Below are positions 1-8,761 of a DNA stretch of 64,000 nucleotides, piece after piece. The notes beneath the pieces were generated by a model. That model worked only from the letters and a program-made list of their open reading frames with translations, was not told the DNA's origin and made no database searches. The position numbers and the translations under genes were made by a program. How positions within the stretch are numbered: position 1 is the first letter of the stretch; each line of letters starts with the position of its first letter. This stretch comes from an uncultured Paraprevotella sp. Its GTDB lineage: Bacteria > Bacteroidota > Bacteroidia > Bacteroidales > Bacteroidaceae. The stretch is taken from the NCBI GenBank assembly GCA_944321525.1, contig CALULQ010000011.1:32217-96216 (forward strand), in the 5' to 3' direction.

Positions 1-369
1 TTTCTTCATAGAAAAAATAGCTTAAAATATAATATCACCATTGCTCCTAATGTCGTAGGACCTGGGTTGAAACTTGTGCATGCTGGATTTAGACGCTTTG
101 GAGCTCCTGGCATGAAAATTGGATCGAATTGTACAGTGCTACCAATGGTGCTTTTAGGCAAAAAGAGACCTGATAGCAATTTGTCCGACTTTGAAATTGG
201 AGATAACTGCTACTTTGGTGCAGGTGCAATAGTAATGGGACCTATAAAAATAGGAAACAACGTAACAATAGGTGCTGGCGCTGTCGTAACTAAGGACATT
301 CCAGACAACAGCGTTGTTGTGGGAAATCCGGCACGAGTCATATCGCATAACCCTATAATCCAATCGTAA
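1..369 (+). CDS. Serine O-acetyltransferase-like protein (5' end outside window)
   Basis: The reading frame is open from base 1, so the N-terminus lies upstream of the window. The visible part has the imperfect hexapeptide repeats of a left-handed parallel beta-helix acyltransferase: IGSNCTVLP, IGDNCYFGAGAIV, IGNNVTIGAGAVVTKDIP, and the closing VVGNPARV. These features are shared by CysE/WbbJ-type acetyltransferases, which transfer acetyl or other acyl groups from CoA to sugars or serine. Its stop codon overlaps the ATG of the glycosyltransferase that follows (TAATG), and the neighbours are polysaccharide enzymes, so a role in acetylating a capsule, O-antigen or exopolysaccharide sugar is inferred. 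The exact acceptor cannot be read from the sequence. Confidence 0.8.
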   Translation, partial: FLHRKNSLKYNITIAPNVVGPGLKLVHAGFRRFGAPGMKIGSNCTVLPMVLLGKKRPDSNLSDFEIGDNCYFGAGAIVMGPIKIGNNVTIGAGAVVTKDIPDNSVVVGNPARVISHNPIIQS

Positions 370-1465
370 TGAAAAAGCTTCCTTTAGTATCCGTAATCAT
401 CCCTGCATACAACACTAGTGAATATATTGCTGGGATGCTACAAGATGTCTTTAACCAAACTTATAAGAACATTGAAATAATTGTCGTTGATGATGGGTCT
501 ACCGACAATGCCATAGAAATTATAACAGAATTTAACAGAATGGGGGGGGGGTAAGAATTGTCTCCTTAGAACACGCCGGAGTATCTGCTGCTCGCAATGC
601 CGGATTGGCTTTGGCACAAGGCGAAAAGGTATTCTTTTGGGACAGCGATGACAGTATGGAACCTGACACAATTGAACAATGCCTAGCCTTCTGCGAGAAA
701 CATTCTGTCAACTCTGTATTATATGGATACGCCAATCGTATAAATGGAATTAAAGGCACCCCGCATCCTCACGAGCTAAAACAACTTTATAGAGGACGCG
801 AGATAGTGACGGAATTAATGCCTCATTTCCTTGGGCATTCATTCACTGATGTCAACGAATGGATTAAGGGTAAGCGTGGTCTAAGGCAAGGCAAAGAAAA
901 TACAGCTCTATGGCACATTATGCTGGATGCAAATACAATCAAGAATAATAACCTGCATTTTGATACGAACTTGTCATTAGGAGAAGATACCCGGTTTGTC
1001 AACGAATACATGCTACATGAGACCTCCATCGGTTTCTTAGACAAATGCCTTTACTATCTGACGATACGGGAAACAGGGGCCAACCTCTCGTCTTTGAAGG
1101 ATGTCAGAAAAAGGCTGAATGACAAACTAAAGATAATAAAGGCCAGAAAGGAGATAGACCAAAAGGCCTTACGCCTATATGGAATAAATACACATTCTTA
1201 TTGGGAAGGCACATTGATACTTTCCACGGTGGAAGTATGTTTGAGATTGGCGCAGAACAACGACATCAGCCTTAAAGAAAAGCATGCCATGCTCAAGGCT
1301 TTCATGAATAATGATGCAGTAAAAGAAGCCTGCCAAACCTTCAAACCGGAAAAGGGGCTGAAAGCCATTCCTTTTAATATAATACAGAGGGGCCAAGCCA
1401 AAGCCTTGTTTCACCTGCTTAGCCTCCTACCTAAATCGCTGGCTAACAAAATCACAAAACAATAG
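369..1465 (+). pseudogene. GT2 glycosyltransferase, frame broken at a poly-G tract (possibly phase-variable)
   Basis: Two ORFs in different frames together form one family 2 glycosyltransferase. The first part (369-554) has VSVIIPAYNT and VVDDGSTDNA, the nucleotide-sugar binding start of a GT-A fold. The second part continues with the expected HAGVSAARNAGL and the DSDD metal-binding motif, and then a helical C-terminus of about 280 residues. The frame is lost exactly in a run of ten G (542-551), giving ...NRMGGG and a stop. A run of 8 or 11 G would join the two parts, so this copy is in the off state. Slipped-strand phase variation is the attractive reading; an assembly or sequencing error in the homopolymer is the alternative. 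The product would add a sugar to a lipid-linked glycan at the inner membrane. Confidence 0.8.
542..551. repeat. Homopolymer tract of ten G inside a GT2 gene
   Basis: Ten consecutive G follow GAAT. The upstream frame reads ATG GGG GGG GGG TAA; the downstream GT2 frame needs one more or two fewer G. Tracts like this are classic slippage sites in surface-glycan genes. Confidence 0.9.
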
Positions 1466-1469
1466 CACT

Positions 1470-2036
1470 ATGTCAACAAAAACAACAAGGAGAGGGATAA
1501 AAAGCCTTCTTCTTCAAGCAAAGTTCTTTCTCGTAGAGTTCCTTAACATCACTTATCAATTATGGCCTAACCCTCTACGCAAGTACTATCTGCGTTGCTT
1601 CGGCATCAAAGTTGGCAAAAAGAGCTGCATACATCGCAAATGCAAATTTTTCCATGTCGGAAAAATCACGGTGGGAGAAAGATCGGTAATTAATTTCGGG
1701 TGTTATCTTGATAATAGGAGAGGCATCTACATTGGTTCTAACGTGGGCATCGCCCATAATAGCAAGATATACACGCTGGGCCACAACATCGAAAGCCCAC
1801 ACTTTGAAACCAAAGGAGCCCAAGTGACCATCTGCGACAACGTGTTCATCTTTGCCAATGCCATGATCATGCCGGGTGTTACTATCGGAGAGGGAGCGAT
1901 AATCTTACCGGGAAGCGTCGTCACCAAAGATGTTCCATCACGAAAAATCGTTGGAGGAAACCCGGCGAGAGTAATAAGAGACAGAACTGCGGAAATAGAT
2001 TATAACCAAAGCTATAATTATTGGTTCGCATTATAA
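1470..2036 (+). CDS. Left-handed beta-helix acyltransferase (WbbJ/maltose acetyltransferase-like)
   Basis: This 188-residue protein belongs to the acyltransferases with hexapeptide repeats. An N-terminal helical part (to about residue 45) is followed by the repeats GKITVGERSVINFG, IYIGSNVGIAHNSKI, VTICDNVFIFANAMIMPG and VTIGEGAIILPGSVVTKDVP, closing with IVGGNPARVI. The family uses acetyl-CoA and acts as a trimer. It starts 4 bases after the GT2 stop and its stop abuts the ATG of the next gene, so it is part of the glycan operon and probably O-acetylates a sugar of that polymer. The acceptor is unknown. Confidence 0.85.
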   Translation: MSTKTTRRGIKSLLLQAKFFLVEFLNITYQLWPNPLRKYYLRCFGIKVGKKSCIHRKCKFFHVGKITVGERSVINFGCYLDNRRGIYIGSNVGIAHNSKIYTLGHNIESPHFETKGAQVTICDNVFIFANAMIMPGVTIGEGAIILPGSVVTKDVPSRKIVGGNPARVIRDRTAEIDYNQSYNYWFAL

Positions 2037-3209
2037 ATGAGCATCCTATTCTTACTAAAGTCTTTTGAAATAGGCGGTCTGGAAGTCGTGACGTCCGTAC
2101 TGGCCAACAAGTTTGTGGCAGAAGGCCACGATGTCACGCTATGGGCTTTCTATAAAGGCAAGACATCTTTGGAGGAAAGGCTCGACAAGCGCGTAAACTT
2201 GGTGTATGGACATGGGTTTCACTCCGGCAAGGCAAATGTAGCATCATTAAGGAACATCATCATAGAGAAAAATATCCAGATTGCCATCAATCAATGGGGA
2301 TTGCCTTACATCCCGGCAAAGACGCTGAAAAGAGCCTTCCGAGGACTGGATGTCAAGACAATTGCCGTTTATCACAACGACCCAAGTACGAATGGACGCT
2401 TGAAAGAAGTGGAAATCGCCATTGAACATTGTGACAATCCGATAAAACTGTCGCTGCTTAAATTTAAATTATGGACATACCGGAAGATTACGTCTGCCAG
2501 TATGCGTTATATATATAGGAATAGCGACAGGTTCATGGTTCTCTCCCAAAGCTTTATTTCTCACTTTGAAGACTTCACAGGAATAAGTAATGCGCAGAAA
2601 CTCATCGCGCAAACCAATCCGGTCACAATCAAGCAACCTTCAGAAACATTGGACCTGAATGACAAGAAGAAGGAAGTCATCTATGTCGGCCGCTTGGACT
2701 ATAATCAAAAACGTACATACCGCATAATAGAAACTTGGGCTTTACTTGAAGATATAATTCCGGATTGGCGCCTGACCATCGTGGGTGACGGGCCGGAACG
2801 GGAGAACTTGGAACGGTTTGCGCGCGACTTAAACTTGCAGCACGTCCGTTTTGAAGGTTTCCAACGCCCTGAACCTTATTACAAACGCGCATCCATATTA
2901 ATTCTTACGTCTGAATATGAAGGTTTCCCACTCGTATTGGCCGAATGCATGAGCTTTGGTGTAGTCCCGGTTGTCTATGGCAGCTATTCCGCCGTATATG
3001 ACATCATAAAGGACGGTGAGAATGGATTGATTGTAAAGCCACAAAATGGTGAGTTTAAGGCAGAGGCCATGGCCAAGGCTTTGGAGCAAGCGATGACAGA
3101 CGAAGACAAACGACATGACATGGCAGAAAAATCCATCGCAACGAGCCAGAACTATTCATTAGACGTAATTTACAAACAATGGGAAGGCTTATTCAACGAT
3201 TTAAAATAA
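2037..3209 (+). CDS. GT4 family glycosyltransferase
   Basis: A 390-residue GT-B fold enzyme. The N-terminal half starts FLLKSFEIGGLEVVTSVLA, the acceptor-side glycine loop with the GG typical of GT4. The C-terminal half has VIYVGRLDYNQKRT, LTIVGDGPERENLE and the E-x7-E motif in EYEGFPLVLAECMSFG, which binds the nucleotide-sugar donor. It follows the acyltransferase with no gap (TAAATG). It is expected to transfer a sugar with retention of configuration to a lipid-linked oligosaccharide at the cytoplasmic face. Donor and acceptor are not predictable here. Confidence 0.9.
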   Translation: MSILFLLKSFEIGGLEVVTSVLANKFVAEGHDVTLWAFYKGKTSLEERLDKRVNLVYGHGFHSGKANVASLRNIIIEKNIQIAINQWGLPYIPAKTLKRAFRGLDVKTIAVYHNDPSTNGRLKEVEIAIEHCDNPIKLSLLKFKLWTYRKITSASMRYIYRNSDRFMVLSQSFISHFEDFTGISNAQKLIAQTNPVTIKQPSETLDLNDKKKEVIYVGRLDYNQKRTYRIIETWALLEDIIPDWRLTIVGDGPERENLERFARDLNLQHVRFEGFQRPEPYYKRASILILTSEYEGFPLVLAECMSFGVVPVVYGSYSAVYDIIKDGENGLIVKPQNGEFKAEAMAKALEQAMTDEDKRHDMAEKSIATSQNYSLDVIYKQWEGLFNDLK

Positions 3210-3249
3210 GAACCGCAAGTATTCAAACGACCTTCAACACTTATGAGTT

Positions 3250-4005
3250 ATGAATAAGACCATCAAGATACTGAACAGCAACATCCTTTCACTCACACAA
3301 ACGGATTTGCTGAACCAGCTGCAACGCGGCGTGCTCATCACCCCGAACCTGGACCACCTCGTGAAGCTGCAACACGACCGCGAGTTCTACGAGGTGTATC
3401 GGCAGGCGGAGTGGGTGGTGTGCGACAGCAAGATCTTGTATCTGCTGTCCAAACTGCTGAAGCATCCGTTGCCGGAGGCCATCCCGGGGTCGAGTTTCTT
3501 CACGGCTTTCTACATGTTCCACAAGGATGACCCGGACTGCCGGATTTTCTTACTGGGAGCTAAGGAAGGCATCGCACAAAAGGCGATGGAGCGCATCAAC
3601 GAGAAAGTGGGACGGAAGATTGTCGTCGGAGCGCACTCGCCGTCGTTCGGCTTCGAGAAGAACGAAAGGGAATGCGAGGCACTGGTTGACATTGTGAATA
3701 AAAGTGGCGCAAATGTGCTGCTGGTGGGCGTGGGAGCACCGAAACAGGAGAAATGGATCATGAAATACCGCAACCAAATGCCGGACGTGGACTTGTTCAT
3801 GGCGCTGGGGGCTACCATCGACTTCGAGGCGGGCACGCTGAAACGGGCGCCGCGGCTGTGGCAGAAGCTGGGGATGGAGTGGCTCTACCGTTGCCTGAAA
3901 GAGCCCCGCCGACTGTTCAAGCGCTATTTCGTGGACGACATGCAGTTCTTCTACTACTTCGCCCAACAATTGCTCGGCATATACAAGGACCCGTTCGGCA
4001 AATAA
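3250..4005 (+). CDS. WecG/TagA/CpsF family glycosyltransferase
   Basis: A 251-residue protein with the hallmarks of the GT26 family: TPNLDHLVKLQ (the N-terminal T-x-N-x2-H region), VVCDSKILYLL, IFLLGAKEG, the GVGAPKQEKW signature and a basic C-terminus (YRCLKEPRRLFKRY) that is thought to contact the membrane. Members such as TagA and WecG add N-acetylmannosamine or ManNAcA to a polyprenyl-linked GlcNAc. It lies 40 bases after the GT4 gene and is visibly richer in GC than the upstream genes, as if the variable locus ends here and the conserved last enzyme begins. It is probably an early step enzyme of the repeat unit. Confidence 0.9.
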   Translation: MNKTIKILNSNILSLTQTDLLNQLQRGVLITPNLDHLVKLQHDREFYEVYRQAEWVVCDSKILYLLSKLLKHPLPEAIPGSSFFTAFYMFHKDDPDCRIFLLGAKEGIAQKAMERINEKVGRKIVVGAHSPSFGFEKNERECEALVDIVNKSGANVLLVGVGAPKQEKWIMKYRNQMPDVDLFMALGATIDFEAGTLKRAPRLWQKLGMEWLYRCLKEPRRLFKRYFVDDMQFFYYFAQQLLGIYKDPFGK

Positions 4006-4007
4006 TC

Positions 4008-4112
4008 TTATTTGCGAAACAAGCGGCCTATCCAAGCCATAGGCATCAATACGACTGCCGCCAGATAGGCACCACACAACCGGAGCAAAAAGCCAAGCGT
4101 CTTCACCGCCAT
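4008..4112 (-). CDS. Possible small membrane protein (34 aa)
   Basis: A short ORF on the minus strand, convergent with the WecG-type gene and ending 2 bases from its stop. The product is 34 residues with one long hydrophobic stretch (LGFLLRLCGAYLAAVVLMP) followed by WIGRLFRK, the charge pattern of a small inner-membrane protein. AAGGA sits directly before the ATG, which is close for a Shine-Dalgarno site, but Bacteroidetes use these weakly. No family was recognised. It may be chance coding in a short gap. Confidence 0.35.
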   Translation of the reverse strand: MAVKTLGFLLRLCGAYLAAVVLMPMAWIGRLFRK

Positions 4113-4215
4113 TCCTTATTATATATGTAAAGTTAGCATTTATCTCTGAATTCCGCCCCGGATGGGTTCCACTTTTGACAAGACAGGCGGCGCCTCGGAA
4201 GCGCAATATAAAAAA

Positions 4216-4240
4216 ATGAGCTTCGCTCATCTTTTATTTT
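4216..4240. terminator. Short hairpin with T-rich tail
   Basis: ATGAGC-ttc-GCTCAT forms a 6-bp stem with a 3-base loop, preceded by A7 and followed by CTTTTATTTT. It may end transcription in either direction. The T-rich tail also overlaps the -33 box of the next promoter. Confidence 0.45.
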
Positions 4241-4268
4241 GCACTTCTCTCGACTTGCACTATCTTTG
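4238..4268 (+). promoter_or_regulatory. Bacteroidetes-type promoter for the 4296 gene
   Basis: TTTG at 4238-4241, 19 bases, then TATCTTTG at 4261-4268. This matches the primary sigma factor consensus of Bacteroides (-33 TTTG, -7 TAnnTTTG) with the preferred spacing, and the same 5'-GACTTGCACTATCTTTGCAA context recurs before pyrE. Confidence 0.8.
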
Positions 4269-4295
4269 CAAAGAAATCCCTAAAAGGCTGAAGCA

Positions 4296-5837
4296 ATGAA
4301 ATATCCGATAGGAATTCAAAATTTTGAGAGTCTACGCAAGGATCATTATCTTTATATAGACAAAACGGCTTTGATACACCAGATGGTGGAGAACGGCCGA
4401 TACTATTTTCTAAGCCGCCCTCGGAGATTTGGCAAGAGCCTGTTGGTTTCCACCCTTGAGGCTTACTTTTTAGGGAAGAAAGAGTTGTTCGAAGGTTTGG
4501 CCTTGGAAGGATTGGAACAGAAATGGGAGAAACGTCCGGTTCTGCACTTAGACTTGAACATTGAGAGATATGAGTCACTTGACAACTTAACGGATATCTT
4601 GAATGTCAACCTCAAACTTTGGGAACAGATTTACGGCAGCGACGCGTCGGAAACGTCCGTCTCTCTCCGTTTTGCCGGCATCATCCGCCGGGCATACGAA
4701 AAGACAGGCCACCGGGTGGCAATCTTGGTGGATGAATACGACAAGCCTTTGCTTCAATCAATTGGCAACGAAGAGTTGCAGGAACAATTCCGCAACTCCT
4801 TGAAACCGTTCTATGGCGTGTTGAAAACAATGGACGGATACATCAAGTTTGCCCTAATGACGGGAGTGACCAAGATGGGTAAAGTGAGCGTGTTCAGCGA
4901 CCTGAACAACCTGAACGACATTTCGATGGATCGGCAATACACGTCGTTATGCGGAATCACTGAAAAAGAGATTCACGACAATCTGGAAGAAGAAACCCGG
5001 GCGCTGGCCACCGCCCAAGGCTTATCTTACGAGGAGACTTGCGACAAACTGAAAGAAATGTATGACGGCTATCATTTTGCCCCGGATTCGGAAGGTGTCT
5101 ATAACCCTTTCAGCTTGCTGAATGCTTTTTCAAAGAAGACTTTGAGCTGCTATTGGTTCGAAACCGGCACGCCAACCTATTTGGTGGAGTTGTTGAAGCA
5201 CAGCGATTACAATCTGGCAAACCTGACGCATGTGGAGACAAGCCTGAGCGTGTTGAACAATGTGTATGGCGACGACAAAGCCATTCCGGTCATCTACCAA
5301 AGCGGCTACTTGACCATCAAAGACTACGACAGAGAGTTTGGGATTTATACGCTGGACTTCCCCAACAAGGAAGTGGAGGAGGGCTTCATGGAATTCTTAT
5401 TGCCCTGCTATTCTTACACGGACGCGACCCTGTCGCAATCCTATGTCAGGCAATTCGTGCGCGAAATTCGGGAAGGAAATACCGATGCTTTCTTCCGGCG
5501 CCTGCAAAGCTTCTTTACCGACACACCTTACGAACTGGTTCGCGACCTCGAACTTCATTATCAGAATGTGTTGTTTATCATTTTCAAGCTGATTGGCTTC
5601 CACGTCAACGCGGAATACCATACCTCACAAGGGCGTATCGATCTGGTACTTCAGACTACGAAGTTCGTCTATGTCATGGAGTTCAAATTGGAAGGCACTG
5701 CAGAATCTGCCTTGCAGCAAATAGAAGAGAAACAATATGCCATGCCTTTTAAGGCGGATGGACGAAAGGTGTTCAAAATTGGGGTGAACTTCAGCGCACA
5801 AACGCGCAATATAGAAAAATGGGTCGTAGGTGAATAG
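4296..5837 (+). CDS. AAA-ATPase-like protein with C-terminal PD-(D/E)XK nuclease domain
   Basis: A 513-residue protein of a family abundant in Bacteroidetes. The N-terminus (YPIGIQNFESLRKDHYLYIDKT) and RPRRFGKSLLVSTL form the AAA-ATPase-like domain with a Walker A near residues 43-54; ILVDEYDKPLL is the Walker B-like strand. The C-terminus has a PD-(D/E)XK-like core, GRIDLVLQ then VYVMEFKL, at about residues 445-470, and ends with a helix that would pack on it. The biochemical role of the family is not established; defence, nucleic-acid processing or mobile-element association have been suggested. It has its own promoter and no operon partner. Full length for the family. Confidence 0.85.
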   Translation: MKYPIGIQNFESLRKDHYLYIDKTALIHQMVENGRYYFLSRPRRFGKSLLVSTLEAYFLGKKELFEGLALEGLEQKWEKRPVLHLDLNIERYESLDNLTDILNVNLKLWEQIYGSDASETSVSLRFAGIIRRAYEKTGHRVAILVDEYDKPLLQSIGNEELQEQFRNSLKPFYGVLKTMDGYIKFALMTGVTKMGKVSVFSDLNNLNDISMDRQYTSLCGITEKEIHDNLEEETRALATAQGLSYEETCDKLKEMYDGYHFAPDSEGVYNPFSLLNAFSKKTLSCYWFETGTPTYLVELLKHSDYNLANLTHVETSLSVLNNVYGDDKAIPVIYQSGYLTIKDYDREFGIYTLDFPNKEVEEGFMEFLLPCYSYTDATLSQSYVRQFVREIREGNTDAFFRRLQSFFTDTPYELVRDLELHYQNVLFIIFKLIGFHVNAEYHTSQGRIDLVLQTTKFVYVMEFKLEGTAESALQQIEEKQYAMPFKADGRKVFKIGVNFSAQTRNIEKWVVGE

Positions 5838-6179
5838 GAATAGTTCCTCTACCTTATAAACGTCCCTTCTTCTTTGGCGTTTGCTCCAGAATTCGCATCA
5901 ACCCGAAAGAAGATGAAACTGGTGGCCGGCTTATAGCCGCCCTTACTTCTCCCCGCCGCATCCGCCCTCCTGCTGCCTTGGCCTGCACCAGGCCGGCAGC
6001 TACGGACTCTTCTCTCAACATTTCTTACGGCCAGAGCCGAGGCTCGCACACGGCCAATGCCTTGATGCCCGCCGGCATCATCCACACGCTTTTTTTCCGA
6101 CTATACAATCTCCCTTCCGCGCCTTGCCCCTCCGGCATGGCACTTTGTCCTTATCCCCGCACAACAGCTTGTCCTCCAC
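5838..6179. other. Intergenic region, nothing clear
   Basis: About 340 bases separate the PD-(D/E)XK gene from the helicase gene. I see GC-rich sequence with a GCCCGCCGGCATCATCC segment and no convincing ORF, promoter match or repeat. A promoter for the helicase should lie near 6100-6175 but no good TAnnTTTG box is visible. Confidence 0.5.
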
Positions 6180-8492
6180 ATGACAGCCACCGGACCGTTC
6201 TTATTGCGCCCCTACCAGACCGACATGAAGCGCCGGATATTCGCGGAGTGGGAACTGCACCGCAGCCTGATGGTGCAGATGCCCACCGGAACGGGCAAGA
6301 CGCACTTGCTCGCATCGGTCATCCGCGACCTTTCGGAGACGACAGGGAACAAGGACGTGTGGATCATCGCCCACCGCCGCGAACTGGTGGAGCAAATCGA
6401 GGAAACCGTGTCGCGGTATGGCATGCGCTCGTCGGAGGGACGGGTGAAGGCCATGTCCATCCAGTGGCTCTCGCGACATTGGGACGACATGGACGGACGG
6501 CGCCCGGGACTGATTGTCGTCGACGAGACGCACCACGCGCTGGCCGCGACCTACAAGGAGCTGTGGAAGCGCTATCCCGAGGCCCGCAAGCTGGGCATGA
6601 CAGCCACGCCGTGCCGGCTGGACCGGCGGGGATTCACGGACTTGTTCGAGGTGCTGATCGCGTCGGACGGCATCGCCGGATTCATCCGGCAGGGATGGCT
6701 GTCGGCGTTCGACTACGTGTCCATCCGTCCGGACGGCGAGGACCAACGGCTGGTGGACAGCCTCTCGAAGCGCGGAGCCGACGGCGACTTCCAAGTGAAG
6801 GAGATGGACGCGGTGCTGAACCGCAAACCGGAAATCGGACGGCTGTATGAAAGCATGTGCCAATACGCCCGTGGCAAAAAGGGCATCGTGTATGCCGTCA
6901 GCATCGGCCACGCCAGAAACATCGCGGAGTATTATAATAATAAAGGTGTAAGCGCCGCGGCCATCGACAGCAAAACGCCGGCCGGGGAGCGCAAGCTGGC
7001 GGTGGACGGTTTCCGGCAGGGACGGTTGCAGGTGCTGGTGAACGTGGACGTCTTCAGCGAAGGCTTCGACTGCCCGGACGTGGAGTTCATCCAGCTGGCC
7101 CGCCCCACCCTCTCGTTGGCCAAATACCTGCAACAGGTGGGGCGCGGACTGCGCCGGACAGAGGGCAAGGAGGCGTGCGTGCTGATCGACAACGTGGGAT
7201 TGTACCGCCTCTTCGGGCTGCCCTCGGCGCACAGGGACTGGGCCGCCATGTTCGAAGGCCGCCTGGCCGGAAAAGGGCACGCCGCGGCCCGCTCCTCGGC
7301 GGCATACATGGCCGAGGCACGGGCCGCACAGGACAGGGACGGCAAGGACAGTCCGCTCGAGATGGTCGTGTCGCACGAACAACTGTTGCACGCTCTGGAG
7401 CAGGAAGATGCGTCCGCCGCCCGCGACATGCCGTCGCAAGAAGCCCTGAAACCGTTCAAGGACCGGCAAAGCGGACTGTGGGGACTGAGGCGCGGGCCGG
7501 TACTCACCGTCCCGCCACGATACGCGGCCATATCCGCCACGAGGGGCGACTTCGCCGCCGTGAAATTCGGCGACGGGCACATGGCCGTCGTCGACGACAG
7601 CGGGCGCGTCCGGATGGAACTCGGACGGCACAGGCGGGCAAGATTCCTGCCGGACGACCTTATGGCCCTGACGGACGACAGACAGCCGGACACCTACATC
7701 GACCTAAGGAACGGACAACCATACACGCAAAGGCCGTCAATCGTCCGGTTCGGGCCGATAGAGCTGCTCCGCTCCGACGGCGTCTACTACAGCCGCACGA
7801 GAGAGGTCTTCCGGAGTCCGCCCGGCACCGCGCCTTACGACTTTGTCCGCAGGAGCTTCTACCTGTTGGCCTACGACTATTCCTCTCCCCCGTCCGTCCC
7901 GACGGTCGACCCGCCGGACGCCCTCCCGGGCCGCTCGTGTGCCTGCCTTCTCGAAGGCGATGCCGAGCGCTACTACTGGTTCTGCGGTAAACTGGCGGAC
8001 GGGAGCATCGTGGTGGCCGACAACGACGGGAACTACTATCACGCGGAAAAGGGGAAGGAAAAGCGGCGCATCGCCGGCCAACGCCCGCTCCCCGGAGAAG
8101 AGGACTTCCACACCGCGGTCCACCGGCTGAAGGCCGACGCCGCAAGGCGCGCCTGCAAACACCGGGAAGAACGGCGGGCCGAAGAAGAAAAGCGGCGGCA
8201 GGAGAGGCTGGCCGCACTGCGGCAGGCCGTCCCCTTCCATGCCGGACCCAAATGGGGACTGAAGATGGGCGACACCATCGTCGTGCCCCCCATCTACCGC
8301 AACATCCAGACCCCCGTAGGCTACTTTTGCGCCGTGGAGTGCAACCCGCGGCAATGGGGCGTCATCATGCTGGACGGGAAGATGGTGGTGGAAGCGCGCT
8401 ATGCGAACGTGGAAATCGAGGAAAACGGGACGGCGCGCCTGACCCTCGCCACGGGGAAGACCAAAACCATAAGGTTGCAGGCGACACGCTGA
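6180..8492 (+). CDS. SF2 DEAD/DEAH-type helicase with WG-repeat-like C-terminal region
   Basis: A 770-residue protein. Helicase motifs in order: LRPYQ (Q-like), I MPTGTGKT (residues 34-41), Ia WIIAHRRELVEQ, II DETHH, III GMTATPCR, then domain 2 with VYAVSIGHARNIAEYY, V NVDVFSEGFDCPDV and VI QQVGRGLRR. This is the ResIII/RAD25-like branch that translocates on duplex DNA or RNA. The second half (about residues 420-770) has a coiled, charged segment (REERRAEEEKRRQERLAALR) and segments such as SGLWGLRRGPVLTVPPRY and PKWGLKMGDTIVVPPIYRN that resemble WG repeats. That combination is unusual for a housekeeping helicase. Function is unknown; start at 6180 is the first ATG before the Q-like motif. Confidence 0.85.
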   Translation: MTATGPFLLRPYQTDMKRRIFAEWELHRSLMVQMPTGTGKTHLLASVIRDLSETTGNKDVWIIAHRRELVEQIEETVSRYGMRSSEGRVKAMSIQWLSRHWDDMDGRRPGLIVVDETHHALAATYKELWKRYPEARKLGMTATPCRLDRRGFTDLFEVLIASDGIAGFIRQGWLSAFDYVSIRPDGEDQRLVDSLSKRGADGDFQVKEMDAVLNRKPEIGRLYESMCQYARGKKGIVYAVSIGHARNIAEYYNNKGVSAAAIDSKTPAGERKLAVDGFRQGRLQVLVNVDVFSEGFDCPDVEFIQLARPTLSLAKYLQQVGRGLRRTEGKEACVLIDNVGLYRLFGLPSAHRDWAAMFEGRLAGKGHAAARSSAAYMAEARAAQDRDGKDSPLEMVVSHEQLLHALEQEDASAARDMPSQEALKPFKDRQSGLWGLRRGPVLTVPPRYAAISATRGDFAAVKFGDGHMAVVDDSGRVRMELGRHRRARFLPDDLMALTDDRQPDTYIDLRNGQPYTQRPSIVRFGPIELLRSDGVYYSRTREVFRSPPGTAPYDFVRRSFYLLAYDYSSPPSVPTVDPPDALPGRSCACLLEGDAERYYWFCGKLADGSIVVADNDGNYYHAEKGKEKRRIAGQRPLPGEEDFHTAVHRLKADAARRACKHREERRAEEEKRRQERLAALRQAVPFHAGPKWGLKMGDTIVVPPIYRNIQTPVGYFCAVECNPRQWGVIMLDGKMVVEARYANVEIEENGTARLTLATGKTKTIRLQATR

Positions 8493-8553
8493 CACGGCCT
8501 GCGCACGCCTCCGCTTCCGGCCGCATCCGGAGCGGAATGCGGGCGGAAGCCAT

Positions 8554-8623
8554 GCGGAGTTCCGAATCGTACTTTGCGGAAAGTACTCGAGTACTTGCCG
8601 CAGAGTACGCCGACGGACTCCGC
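8554..8623. repeat. Intergenic palindromic repeat, copy 1 (GTACTCGAGTAC family)
   Basis: A nested palindrome. The centre AAGTACTCGAGTACTT (8581-8596) is a perfect 16-base palindrome; it is flanked by GTACTTTGCGG and CCGCAGAGTACG, and outermost by GCGGAGT and ACTCCGC. The unit recurs at 26.2, 34.15 and 44.9 kb. Confidence 0.85.
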
Positions 8624-8702
8624 ACGGCGTTACACGGCATCGGGCCACGCCGGGAAGCGAAGCCCTGGATAAAAATAAAAAACATGCTGGGCACGCTTTT
8701 AT

Positions 8703-8733
8703 TTTGTATTTCGCCCGACTTGCACTATCTTTG
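8703..8733 (+). promoter_or_regulatory. pyrE promoter, Bacteroidetes type
   Basis: TTTG (8703-8706), 19 bases, TATCTTTG (8726-8733), about 30 bases before the pyrE ATG. It is nearly the same as the promoter of the 4296 gene over the -7 region. Confidence 0.8.
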
Positions 8734-8761
8734 CAACGTCAATCATAAAGTTAGGATAATT

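Noticed and set aside
6201..7631. Minus-strand ORF of 476 residues
   Set aside because: It is antisense to the helicase with intact motifs; it is a shadow of GC-rich codons, with histidine- and arginine-rich nonsense composition.
8700..8761. Riboswitch before pyrE
   Set aside because: The leader is about 30 bases, too short for an aptamer, and no attenuator hairpin is seen.
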